This document shows, piece after piece, positions 52,488 to 60,617 of a DNA stretch of 64,000 bases. The position numbers and the translations under genes are program-made. The number at the start of each line of letters is the position of its first letter. Positions within the stretch are counted from its first letter, which is position 1. The notes beneath the pieces were generated by a model. It did not search any database and was not told where the DNA came from. It saw only the letters and a program-made list of their open reading frames with translations. Source of the DNA: Actinobacillus succinogenes 130Z (GTDB lineage: Bacteria; Pseudomonadota; Gammaproteobacteria; Enterobacterales; Pasteurellaceae); contig NC_009655.1 of NCBI RefSeq assembly GCF_000017245.1, positions 620,001 to 684,000 on the forward strand. Direction: 5' to 3'.

Positions 52488-52691
52488 TTATCGACCGGTC
52501 CATTCGTCGGAAAATTCCGGGTTGGTCGCGAAATCCGCCGTTTCGCACGGAATGGCTTTTTCTTCATCCGCCCATTCGCCTAGATCGATTAGCTGGCACC
52601 GCTTGCTGCAAAACGGGCGATAAGGGCTCCGGGGAGACCAGATTACCTTTTTTTTGCAAGTCGGGCATTCGACGCTAAAGGTGTCGTTCAT
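52488..52691 (-). CDS. yacG: DNA gyrase inhibitor YacG (within the coaE frame)
   Basis: A 67-residue zinc protein that binds GyrB. VECPTCKKKV and PFCSKRCQLIDLGEWADE hold the four zinc cysteines and the family tail. Its ATG at 52691 has GGAGAG about 9 bases upstream, so it can start on its own. In this sequence the frame is continuous with coaE upstream, so a fused product is also possible. Confidence 0.88.
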   Translation of the reverse strand: MNDTFSVECPTCKKKVIWSPRSPYRPFCSKRCQLIDLGEWADEEKAIPCETADFATNPEFSDEWTGR

Positions 52692-53306
52692 ATTTTTTCT
52701 CTCCGCTAAATTCAGATAAATTCGATGTAATTTTAACACGTTCCGGCGCAATTCGTCGTAGCGTACGCTCAGTTCGCCGTCATTGTTGATTACGTCGTCG
52801 GCAAAGCGTAAACGTATATCCCGACTCACCTGCGCGTCCATAATTTTTCGAATCAGCGCTCGTTGGTCGTGATCTCGCCGGCTGGCACGAATTAATTGGG
52901 TTTCAGGTTTCACATCAATGACTAAAACGCGATCGCATAGCTCGGTGAGCTTATTTTCAATTAATAACGGCACTACAAATAAGGTGTAAGGTGCAGTCTG
53001 TTTGTTTAATTGAGTGATCATTTCCGCCCGGATTGCCGGATGCAGCAACTGATTCAGCCAGTCTTTTTCCGCTTCATTCTGAAAGATCAGCTGACGTAAT
53101 ACCGGTCGGTTCAGATCGCCGTTTTCCGTTACTATGGCGGAACCGAAATGATTGACGATTTGCATTAACAGAGGCGAACCTTTTTCCACGACTTGACGGG
53201 CGACGACATCGGCGTCGACAATCGGTACATTGAGTTCGGCGAATAAATTGGCGACAGTGGTTTTTCCACTACCGATACCGCCGGTTAATCCCACGACGTA
53301 AGTCAT
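52488..53306 (-). CDS. coaE: Dephospho-CoA kinase CoaE, reading into YacG
   Basis: The last step of coenzyme A synthesis. The CoaE part (about 205 residues) has P-loop VGLTGGIGSGKTTVANLF, DADVVARQVVEKGSPL, HPAIRAEM and VVPLLIENKL. I chose ATG 53306 (matches the family start MTYVVGLTGG) over ATG 53336. The usual stop is absent: after LAERKN the frame runs straight into MNDTF, the start of YacG, giving a 272-residue fusion. The junction lies on an A6 run (plus-strand T6 at 52693-52698). One base fewer would end CoaE with an ATGA overlap; one more would end it at 52675-52677. Confidence 0.88.
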   Translation of the reverse strand: MTYVVGLTGGIGSGKTTVANLFAELNVPIVDADVVARQVVEKGSPLLMQIVNHFGSAIVTENGDLNRPVLRQLIFQNEAEKDWLNQLLHPAIRAEMITQLNKQTAPYTLFVVPLLIENKLTELCDRVLVIDVKPETQLIRASRRDHDQRALIRKIMDAQVSRDIRLRFADDVINNDGELSVRYDELRRNVLKLHRIYLNLAERKNMNDTFSVECPTCKKKVIWSPRSPYRPFCSKRCQLIDLGEWADEEKAIPCETADFATNPEFSDEWTGR

Positions 53307-53336
53307 AACATTTTCTCGCGATGTAAAGCAGTGCAT

Positions 53337-54029
53337 TTATCCTAGCACATTCCATATAAATGTCGATATTCCTGCGCAAATCAGAAACGGTGCGAACGGG
53401 ATCATATTAATGCCTTTGCCGATAGCGTGCCTAACCCATGTGAAAATCAATGCGGAGATGCAAGCGGTGAAAATGAACAGCGGCAATAGTTGCCAGGGCA
53501 GGAACGCGGAAAGCGCACCGATTAACCAGTAGTCGCCCCGACCGAAGGCTTCCCGTCGGTAGATAAAACGGGCGATGTAGAAAACCGCCCAGAATACGCT
53601 AAATCCGATAAACAGGCTTTGAACCGCATGCTCAAGTGACTGCGGTTGAAACTGAAAAACGCTGCCGATTATACCGAATATACCGACTAATTGACATAAA
53701 TCGGGCGGAATCAGGCGATAGTGCCAATCGATTTTAGCGATAAGATACAGTAATGCGCTCAACCAGGCGAAATAAAGGCTGACAGTAATTTCGCGCAGGC
53801 AAAGCCAATACAGGGAAAATAGGGTTCCGCCCAAGAAAAAATACCACAAAAAATGACCGCACTTTAACGGTTTGATTATTGCCCGACGGGCATCGAAAGC
53901 CATTTCCCGGGAAAATATTTCGCAGTAGGAGGCATGAACATCATGTGCAATCCAAAGAGCAAAATGCCGGCAGTAATAACGAATTCCCATACCGCATAAT
54001 CCGCCGAGCAGAAAATGTATGATAATCAT
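53337..54029 (-). CDS. pilD: Type IV prepilin peptidase PilD
   Basis: A 230-residue inner-membrane aspartic protease that cuts and methylates prepilins. Catalytic aspartates are in AKIDWHYRLIP and FGRGDYWLIGAL (the GxGD motif). The N-terminal cytoplasmic zinc-binding CxxC pairs of long PilD proteins are missing, as in the Haemophilus form. Last of pilABCD; overlaps pilC by four bases. Confidence 0.93.
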   Translation of the reverse strand: MIIIHFLLGGLCGMGIRYYCRHFALWIAHDVHASYCEIFSREMAFDARRAIIKPLKCGHFLWYFFLGGTLFSLYWLCLREITVSLYFAWLSALLYLIAKIDWHYRLIPPDLCQLVGIFGIIGSVFQFQPQSLEHAVQSLFIGFSVFWAVFYIARFIYRREAFGRGDYWLIGALSAFLPWQLLPLFIFTACISALIFTWVRHAIGKGINMIPFAPFLICAGISTFIWNVLG

Positions 54030-55237
54030 TGAATCAGCGATCCCATATTGAAAATCGGTAAATACATACCCAACATAATCAAACCGATAATACTACCGAT
54101 AATCAGCATTAAAAAAGGTTCCAGCATTTGTGATAACAGATCGATTTTGTGATCCAATTGCTGTTGGTAGTTATCCGCAATGTGTTGCAGCATCAGAGGC
54201 AGTTTTCCCGCGCGTTCGCCGACCTGAAGCATTTGCTGTGCCTGCATAGGAAACAGCGCCGAGCCCACACAAGCGGAAAATGCGAAACCTTTCTGAATGC
54301 CTTGCAGCATAAACTGTACTTCTTGAATTAAAGCGACGTCATATCGAATAACGGTGTCGGACTTGTCTGTCGGCAGAAATGACAGCAGCGCCTGATGAAG
54401 CGGCACACCGGCGTGTAGCATTAAGTGCAAACTGCGACAAAAGCGAACCAAGCGGGAAAGCGAGACGATCTGCCCTAATACGGGGATGACAGCGACCAAT
54501 TTGTTTTTTTGTCGGTGTAACCGAAGCGAATGTCGAAGCCGGTGTTTTATGAAGAAAATTATTGCTGCTAATCCCAGACAGAACAGCACAAAATATTGCT
54601 GCAAGGTTTGAGAAAGATTCATTAAAATTTGCGTGAATAGCGGAAGTTGCGTGGATTCTCCGCCGTACATTTCGGCAAATTGCGGCACAATAAAAATCAG
54701 TAAAAGTGCGGTCAAAATGAGTGAAATAATCAGAATCATCATGGGGTAGAGCAAAATTTTCTGGATCTTCCGTTGCAATGCTAAGCCTTGTTGTTTGGAC
54801 AGGGCAATCTGCTGACAAACCTTGGCGAGTTGTCCCGTCATTTCCCCTACTCGGATGAGCTGACATTCCTGATGAGTCAGAAATTTTTGTTGTCGGTTTA
54901 ATGTTTGAGAGAATGCCAGTCCGCTTTCTATATCCCGTAATAACTGTTGTAACCATTGATATAGCGGAATATTGGCGCAGTTGGATAGCAGAATGTGCAG
55001 GCTGTTTTTCAGAGGAACCGAAGCCTGCAACAAGGTAGCCAGTTGTTGCAGCAAGTCGCAGATTTCGACGTTTTTCGGGGCGGGAGAAAGTTGCCAGTTT
55101 CGCTGTAATCTGATGTTTCGCAGCTGGCGTGAAAAGAGAATCTGCTTGGCCTTGATTTCATCTTCCGCAACTAATTCGCCCCGTTGCTGTTGATCGAAAC
55201 GATCCGTTGCCTTCCAACGGTACATGCTAAGTTTCAT
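54026..55237 (-). CDS. pilC: Type IV pilus platform protein PilC
   Basis: A 403-residue inner-membrane protein with two GspF domains (about 65-190 and 270-395) and three membrane helices. QLATLLQASVPLKNSLHIL, RVGEMTGQLAKVCQQIA and QVGERAGKLPLMLQHIADNY are the paired GspF motifs. It anchors the pilus ATPase. An uptake signal encodes LTALLL in a membrane helix. Overlaps pilB by 11 bases. Confidence 0.95.
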   Translation of the reverse strand: MKLSMYRWKATDRFDQQQRGELVAEDEIKAKQILFSRQLRNIRLQRNWQLSPAPKNVEICDLLQQLATLLQASVPLKNSLHILLSNCANIPLYQWLQQLLRDIESGLAFSQTLNRQQKFLTHQECQLIRVGEMTGQLAKVCQQIALSKQQGLALQRKIQKILLYPMMILIISLILTALLLIFIVPQFAEMYGGESTQLPLFTQILMNLSQTLQQYFVLFCLGLAAIIFFIKHRLRHSLRLHRQKNKLVAVIPVLGQIVSLSRLVRFCRSLHLMLHAGVPLHQALLSFLPTDKSDTVIRYDVALIQEVQFMLQGIQKGFAFSACVGSALFPMQAQQMLQVGERAGKLPLMLQHIADNYQQQLDHKIDLLSQMLEPFLMLIIGSIIGLIMLGMYLPIFNMGSLIQ

Positions 55238-56669
55238 TTTTTACTCCCAGTACCCGTTGAATTTCGGTAAAATCGGTGATTCCCGTATTGATTTTTTCCA
55301 ACCCCGCCTGATAAAGGTCGGGAAAATCCAAACGATATTGTTGTTGAGCGTTGCTAAAGTCGGGCTGTAATAGCTGATAAATTCCCACACGACCTTTATA
55401 ACCTTGATGACAATCACAAGAATCAGCGGATTTTTGCCCGCACTTTTCTGTATCCAAATAATTGTCGTCCGGTCTTGTGATGCATTTCGGACAACATTTT
55501 CTGATTAATCGTTGTGCGATAACCAGTAGCAGAGTGCTGTCGATTTCGTGTTGCTGAATACCGAGCTGACGTAAACGCGAAATTGCTGATGAGGCATCGT
55601 TAGTATGCAGAGTGGAAAGTACTAAATGACCGGTTTGCGCGGCACGTAACGCCATAGCGGCGCTTTCTTCGTCACGAATTTCGCCCAGCATAATGATATC
55701 GGGATCCTGACGCAGAAACGTTCGCAACAGACGACTAAAATCCAAACCGACAGCCGGGTTGATTTGGGTTTGGATAATCCCGTCCAGTTCTATTTCAATG
55801 GGATCTTCCGCCGTCATAATATGTTTTTCGGCAGAATTCAGCGAGGAAAGTGCGGTATAAAGCGTGATACTTTTTCCGCTGCCGGTAGGGCCGGTGACCA
55901 GAATAAGCCCTTGCGGTTGACTGAGGGCATAGCGGAAAATGCGCTGTTGATTTTCATTCATCCCCAAATCGGAAAATGCCAGCGTGACCGGTTTATTTTG
56001 TTGTACCCGCAGTACCGCCTTTTCCCCCAGATTAGTGGGAAGTGTGGAGAGGCGCAAATCAAGTACATCGGAAAAGGTGGTTTTAAAATGGAATCGTCCG
56101 TCCTGCGGCAGGCGCATTTCACTGATGTCTAATTTCGCCAGCAGTTTCAACCGGGAAATTACGCGATTGGCAAATGCCGATGAAATCGGTGTTTGGTTTT
56201 GTAAAACGCCGTCAATGCGGAAGCGGACTTGCAAACAATCCGGACGCGGTTCCAAATGAATATCCGAAGCCTGCCGGTGAAGGGCGTTTTCAAAGATCTG
56301 ATTCAATAATTGAATAACGGTATCGTCGGATTTTTGTTCAACGTCGGTAGTTTCCTCGGTATAGAAAATCGGATTTTCTTCCACTTGAAAGGTTTGCGGC
56401 GATAATGCCTGCAAGCAACGTTTTAATTCCTGATTGGTCAGTAGCACCGGCTCAATGATTTTACCCGTTAAAAATGCAAAGGTTTCGCAAGCGGATAAAT
56501 TGGTTAAACTGTCTAATCCCAGCCAGAGTATGCTGTCGTTTTCCTGCAGAGGTAAGGCGAGAAAACGTACGAGTAACGCTTGTTGATCCTGATTCTTTGT
56601 CCACAAATGCGGTGAAATTTCTATCGTTTCTCCCGTACTTGTGGTGACGGTTTTGTGGTCGCCCGACAT
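55227..56669 (-). CDS. pilB: Type IV pilus assembly ATPase PilB
   Basis: A 480-residue GspE-family hexameric ATPase that drives pilus assembly. ALHRQASDIHLEPRPD is the Asp-box-side motif, Walker A GPTGSGKS is at 260-267, Walker B is in DIIMLGEIRDEESA, and the zinc loop has KCCPKC and a later SCDCHQG. The N-terminal domain is short compared with Pseudomonas PilB. In Haemophilus relatives these pili take up DNA. Confidence 0.95.
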   Translation of the reverse strand: MSGDHKTVTTSTGETIEISPHLWTKNQDQQALLVRFLALPLQENDSILWLGLDSLTNLSACETFAFLTGKIIEPVLLTNQELKRCLQALSPQTFQVEENPIFYTEETTDVEQKSDDTVIQLLNQIFENALHRQASDIHLEPRPDCLQVRFRIDGVLQNQTPISSAFANRVISRLKLLAKLDISEMRLPQDGRFHFKTTFSDVLDLRLSTLPTNLGEKAVLRVQQNKPVTLAFSDLGMNENQQRIFRYALSQPQGLILVTGPTGSGKSITLYTALSSLNSAEKHIMTAEDPIEIELDGIIQTQINPAVGLDFSRLLRTFLRQDPDIIMLGEIRDEESAAMALRAAQTGHLVLSTLHTNDASSAISRLRQLGIQQHEIDSTLLLVIAQRLIRKCCPKCITRPDDNYLDTEKCGQKSADSCDCHQGYKGRVGIYQLLQPDFSNAQQQYRLDFPDLYQAGLEKINTGITDFTEIQRVLGVKNET

Positions 56670-56680
56670 AGGATAATTCC

Positions 56681-57136
56681 TTAATTACAGAATCCGGACG
56701 GGAAAATACTGGCGTCCGGTTTGCAGGCGGTCGTCCAGGTTACGCCTTTAGACGCGTCGCCGCCGGCAGTTAACGTGTAACTTGTGTCGTTCAGGCTGCC
56801 TTTACCCGTTACGGTAATGACACCGCCCGAGACTTTTACGCTGTCTACATATTTACCGAAACCGGCATTATCGTTCTGAATGCCGTTTGAACCCGCCGTA
56901 CAGTTTGTGACGGAACCGGTATTATAGACACAGAGTTCCACTTCTGAACGATAGGGTGCCGATGCCTGCAGCAGCTCCGAAACGGCGGCTTTTTTGGTGT
57001 AGTTTTGATAGGACGGAACGGCGACGGTGGCCAAAATCGCGACAATGGCAATAACAATCATTAATTCGATTAAGGTGAAGCCCTTATACCCGGATACGGA
57101 GAATGAGGCGCGATAAAAAGTGCGGTCGGTTTTCAT
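56681..57136 (-). CDS. pilA: Type IV major pilin PilA
   Basis: A 151-residue prepilin. The cleavage site G|FTLIELMIVIAIVAILA has Glu5 and Phe1 of mature type IV pilins. The leader before it is about 19 residues, longer than the usual 6-12, and holds an uptake signal encoding DRTF. The mature part has four cysteines (in VELCVYN, NCTAGS, TACKPD and GFCN) that likely make two disulphides. ATG 57136 follows AAGGA; the frame opens further upstream at 57193. A CRP-S-like site lies upstream at 57219. Confidence 0.93.
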   Translation of the reverse strand: MKTDRTFYRASFSVSGYKGFTLIELMIVIAIVAILATVAVPSYQNYTKKAAVSELLQASAPYRSEVELCVYNTGSVTNCTAGSNGIQNDNAGFGKYVDSVKVSGGVITVTGKGSLNDTSYTLTAGGDASKGVTWTTACKPDASIFPSGFCN

Positions 57137-57218
57137 GATGTTTTTCCTTTTTAGTGATGAAGAGCAGATAGCCGCACTTTGAAATAAAGTCAAAATCCTG
57201 TCAAAATAGTCGTTCCCG

Positions 57219-57240
57219 TTTTTGAATCAGGATCGCAAAA
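57219..57240. promoter_or_regulatory. CRP-S (Sxy-dependent competence) site between pilA and ampD
   Basis: The right half GATCGCAAAA fits the CRP-S consensus TTTTGCGATC-NN-GATCGCAAAA exactly, and the left half TTTTTGAATC fits at seven of ten. Its centre is about 94 bases upstream of the pilA start. CRP-S sites control pil and other competence genes in H. influenzae. Confidence 0.7.
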
Positions 57241-57250
57241 ATCGCACGTT

Positions 57251-57808
57251 ATGACACAAAAAACTGTTTTTAAAATTACCGACGGCTGGTTGGAAAATAC
57301 CCGAAGAATTCTATCGCCTCATTTTGACGTGCGGCCTGATCCGCAAGATATTTCCTTGCTGGTCATCCATTACATCAGCCTTCCGCCCGACCGGTTCGGC
57401 GGCGGTTTTATTGATGATTTTTTTCAGGGAAAACTGGACCCGACCAAGCATCCTTATTTTGAGGAAATATATCAGATTCGTGTTTCCGCTCATTGTCTGA
57501 TTGAACGAAACGGACGCGTGACGCAATATGTAAATTTTAAGGATCGAGCCTGGCATGCGGGATTGTCCTGTTTTGACGGACGCGAGAGATGTAACGATTT
57601 CGCTATCGGTATTGAACTGGAAGGCAGTAACGAACAACCGTTCACAGCAGCGCAATATATGTCGTTAACCGCATTAACCCGAGAAATTCAAAACTGTTAT
57701 CCGTTAATTAGCCGCAACAGAATTGTGGGGCATTGCGATATTTCGCCCGGACGTAAAATCGATCCGGGACAGTATTTTGATTGGGCGCGGTATTTTGGCG
57801 GATTATAA
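57251..57808 (+). CDS. ampD: 1,6-anhydro-N-acetylmuramyl-L-alanine amidase AmpD
   Basis: A 185-residue cytoplasmic zinc amidase that recycles muropeptides. LLVIHYISLPPDRFGG holds the first zinc His, KDRAWHAGLSCF the second, and IVGHCDISPGRKIDPG the third with the catalytic segment. Length matches E. coli AmpD. Divergent from pilA, the same pairing as in H. influenzae. Confidence 0.96.
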   Translation: MTQKTVFKITDGWLENTRRILSPHFDVRPDPQDISLLVIHYISLPPDRFGGGFIDDFFQGKLDPTKHPYFEEIYQIRVSAHCLIERNGRVTQYVNFKDRAWHAGLSCFDGRERCNDFAIGIELEGSNEQPFTAAQYMSLTALTREIQNCYPLISRNRIVGHCDISPGRKIDPGQYFDWARYFGGL

Positions 57809-57811
57809 AAA

Positions 57812-57852
57812 CAAAGTGCGGTAAAAATCCTTACAATTTTCACCGCACTTTG
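57812..57852. terminator. Uptake-signal pair between ampD and protein E homologue
   Basis: CAAAGTGCGGTAAAAAT and AATTTTCACCGCACTTTG form an inverted repeat between convergent genes, three bases after the ampD stop. Confidence 0.78.
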
Positions 57853-57880
57853 TTCGGTTGTCATGCTGATTCGTATTAAC

Positions 57881-58339
57881 TCAGCGCATAACGTTAACAC
57901 AAATCACTTCGCTTAGGGTATAGAGCGATGAACTGGGACGCAGTTTTACAATATATTCCCGCTGTTTTTTGACGGGCGTGTGCTGTCCGGCGCCCCAGAA
58001 ATCGCTGTAATAATCGCTTTTTAACTGTTTCAGTTGGTAATTCCGGCAATTAAGCACTTTCGATTGGCGGATGGAACGGGCGAAAACTGCCGGATCGGTG
58101 AAAATATAATTACCCTTTCGCAAATTTATAACCGTATCAAAATGAACGATATGTTTTTGTTCGGGTTCCGCTACGATCGAACTGATATCCACATAATAAT
58201 ATGAAGCAGGAGACATTCTTAAGAATCCAGGCGCTGTTTCTTCCGGCGGCGAGAGCGATACCAGCGGACGTTTGGTTTGCTCCACCGAGGTGCATGCCGA
58301 TAATAAGGTTGCAAGAACGACAGGGATGAATTTTTTCAT
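57881..58339 (-). CDS. Surface-adhesin protein E homologue (lipoprotein)
   Basis: A 152-residue lipoprotein; lipobox LSAC at residues 13-16. The mature part follows H. influenzae protein E from memory: HIVHFDTVINLRKGNYIF, ARSIRQSKVLNCRNYQL, SDYYSDFWGAGQ and the second cysteine in SEVICVNV. The two cysteines pair in protein E. That protein binds vitronectin, laminin and plasminogen and helps adhesion. Whether a non-pathogen uses it this way is open. Single gene. Confidence 0.8.
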   Translation of the reverse strand: MKKFIPVVLATLLSACTSVEQTKRPLVSLSPPEETAPGFLRMSPASYYYVDISSIVAEPEQKHIVHFDTVINLRKGNYIFTDPAVFARSIRQSKVLNCRNYQLKQLKSDYYSDFWGAGQHTPVKKQREYIVKLRPSSSLYTLSEVICVNVMR

Positions 58340-58450
58340 AATAAGCTCCTTAAACCATCACATCAGTTCGAGGTTAGTCTTATTTTGGCACAATTTATGC
58401 TGAGGATAAACCTTTAATTCCATCGGAAAGACTAATCCGTTCCGGAGATT

Positions 58451-59101
58451 TTATAATTCTTGCTGCAAAATGTTCAGGACGTCGCGTAGACTCGCCATCC
58501 GTTCGTCGGCAATGGCGAAACGTTCATCGGCAAATTTGGGGTTCACAATAAAGGTGCGAACATTGGCCGCTTTAGCCGCAATTAAACCGGTGACGCTGTC
58601 TTCGATGATCAGGCAATCGCCAGCTGTCGCACCCAGCGCTTTGACGGCGGAAAGATAAACCGCCGGATGAGGCTTTGCCAGTTCTTCGTCGGCGGCAGTA
58701 CATTGAATCGGGAAATAATCCCATAATTTCAGTTTGTCAAAAACGGTTTTGATTACTTTTCGATTGGACGAAGTCGCAAGTGCGGTAGGAATTTGTTTGG
58801 ATTTTAAAAAATCAAGCAGTTGGTAAATACCGTCCATCGGTACGGATTTTTCCGTAATTTTTCGGCAGACCAGTTCTACGATTTTGTCGCGCAACAGCGT
58901 CGGTTCGACGTTTAAATGGAATTTTTTTACCCAGACTGCGGCAAGTTCGTCCACCCGCAAGCCGCGGGTATATTTTTCACAATCCGGTTCGGTTATAACG
59001 GCACCGTATTGCGCCAATATTTCTATTTGCGATTCTGCCCAGAGCGGTTCGCTGTCTACCAACACGCCGTCCATATCAAAAATTACATTCTTAATTGCCA
59101 T
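58451..59101 (-). CDS. hxpB: HAD-IA sugar phosphatase (HxpB/YniC-like)
   Basis: A 216-residue HAD hydrolase with cap domain. Motif I FDMDGVLVDSEPLW (nucleophile Asp), motif II LATSSN, motif III K in LAKPHPAVYL, motif IV IIEDSVTGLIAA. This pattern and length match E. coli YniC (hexitol phosphatase, 2-deoxyglucose 6-phosphate phosphatase). The exact substrate is unproven. Lies between the art genes and the protein E homologue with terminators on either side. Confidence 0.87.
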   Translation of the reverse strand: MAIKNVIFDMDGVLVDSEPLWAESQIEILAQYGAVITEPDCEKYTRGLRVDELAAVWVKKFHLNVEPTLLRDKIVELVCRKITEKSVPMDGIYQLLDFLKSKQIPTALATSSNRKVIKTVFDKLKLWDYFPIQCTAADEELAKPHPAVYLSAVKALGATAGDCLIIEDSVTGLIAAKAANVRTFIVNPKFADERFAIADERMASLRDVLNILQQEL

Positions 59102-59223
59102 AAAAAATCCTGTATTGTTACTGAAAATAGAATTTCCCGTATTTGTTGCAAACGGGTCGAAAAAAACATTGCATTTTCTGGCCGCACTTATTTCTAGCCG
59201 TGCCTGGAAATCCGTTAACCGTA

Positions 59224-59251
59224 AAAAAGCAGTTCGTTTGACGAACTGCTT
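59224..59251 (-). terminator. Terminator of the art operon
   Basis: GCAGTTCG / CGAACTGC with a 5-base loop; read on the minus strand it ends in T6. Six bases beyond the artM stop. Confidence 0.88.
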
Positions 59252-59256
59252 TCGGC

Positions 59257-59943
59257 TTAAGCGGCGTTTTCCACTTCCAAACGTTCAAAGGCGAGCACGC
59301 GTTTTTCCAATTTACGCAGCAACAATGTAGCGATACCGGTGATAACCAGATAAATTACGCCGGCAATGCCGTAAATGGTTAAAGCGTCGTATTCTGTACC
59401 GTAAAGCTGGCGGGCATACCCCATGATGTCCAGAATCGTGATGGTGGACGCCAGCGAGGTGCCTTTGAATACTAAAATAATTTCGTTGCTGTATGACGGC
59501 AACGCACGTTTTAAAGCATAAGGAATCAGAATTTTTAAAGTTTGCAGGCGGCTTAATCCTAAAGCGGCACAACTTTCCCATTGTCCTTTAGGAATAGCTT
59601 TCACCGCACCGTGAAACAGTTGGGTGGAATAGGCGGCGCTGTTGAGAGCCAACGCTAACATAGCACAGAACCAGGCGTTGGATAACAGTGACCACAGCGG
59701 ACTGTTGACTATCCATTGGAATTGCCCCGGCCCGGCATAAATTAAGAAAAACTGTACCAACAACGGTGTGCCGGTAAATAAAGTGATAAACATTTTGACC
59801 GCACTTTGGGCGATTTTGTTGTTCATGGAAAGCAGGAACGTACACAACAACGCCATAAAGAAAGCCACCACCAACGCCACTACGGTTAAAATTAAGCTGG
59901 TAGGAATGCCTTGGGCAATAATTTTAAAGTAATCGTAAGCCAT
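59257..59943 (-). CDS. artM: Arginine ABC transporter permease ArtM
   Basis: A 228-residue inner-membrane permease of the HisM type with about five helices. The EAA loop that contacts ArtP is ALGLSRLQTLKILIPYALKRALP. An uptake signal encodes AQSAVKMF. Start codon touches the artQ stop (one-base overlap). Forms a heterodimer with ArtQ. Confidence 0.94.
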   Translation of the reverse strand: MAYDYFKIIAQGIPTSLILTVVALVVAFFMALLCTFLLSMNNKIAQSAVKMFITLFTGTPLLVQFFLIYAGPGQFQWIVNSPLWSLLSNAWFCAMLALALNSAAYSTQLFHGAVKAIPKGQWESCAALGLSRLQTLKILIPYALKRALPSYSNEIILVFKGTSLASTITILDIMGYARQLYGTEYDALTIYGIAGVIYLVITGIATLLLRKLEKRVLAFERLEVENAA

Positions 59944-60614
59944 TATTTGCCCCCTCGTTCAAAGCGGGTAAAACGTTGTTCCAAACGACGGATAAACACT
60001 TGACTAATCAAGGTGATTACCAAATAAATCAAGGCGGCGAAACCATACCAGGTAAAAGGCTGATGGGTATTGGTATTAATCAGATCCGTTTGCCGCATAA
60101 TATCGTTTACGCCAATCAGCGATACCAATGCCGTGTCTTTTAATAAAACCAGCCATTGGTTACTTAATCCCGGTAAAGCATGGCGCCACATTTGCGGCAA
60201 AATAATATGCATGAAGGTATAACCGCGACTTAATCCCAGGGCCGCACCGCTTTCCCACTGCCCGAGCGAAATAGCTTGGATAGCGCCGCGTAAGGATTGC
60301 GAGGCGTAAGCGGCGAAAATAAGCGATAACGCGGCGACACCGCAACTGAAAGCACTGAATTCTACATACTCGCCTGTGAGTTTTTCCACCACTTCGGTAG
60401 ACCCGAAATAGATAAGCAATACCACAATAATTTCGGGTAAACCGCGTAATAAGGTAATAGCGACGGAAACCGGTTTGCGGATGCACGCAAACTTACTGGT
60501 TTCCAACATTACGAAAAACATTGATAGGATCAGCCCGACAATTAATGACGAAACCGCCAGCGCTAACGTTATGAGCGCGGCGGAATACATTAAAGGAAGA
60601 AAATCAAAGAACAT
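59943..60614 (-). CDS. artQ: Arginine ABC transporter permease ArtQ
   Basis: A 223-residue permease, paralogous to ArtM. EAA loop ALGLSRGYTFMHIILPQMWRHALP (shown in pieces: ALGLSRGYTF, LPQMWRHALP). Several helices with VSSLIVGLILSMFFVML at the start. Three bases after artI, one-base overlap with artM. Confidence 0.94.
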   Translation of the reverse strand: MFFDFLPLMYSAALITLALAVSSLIVGLILSMFFVMLETSKFACIRKPVSVAITLLRGLPEIIVVLLIYFGSTEVVEKLTGEYVEFSAFSCGVAALSLIFAAYASQSLRGAIQAISLGQWESGAALGLSRGYTFMHIILPQMWRHALPGLSNQWLVLLKDTALVSLIGVNDIMRQTDLINTNTHQPFTWYGFAALIYLVITLISQVFIRRLEQRFTRFERGGK

Positions 60615-60617
60615 CGC

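Noticed and set aside
54339..54956. 205-codon minus-strand frame inside pilC
   Set aside because: It is a shifted frame of pilC; pilC has complete GspF domains.
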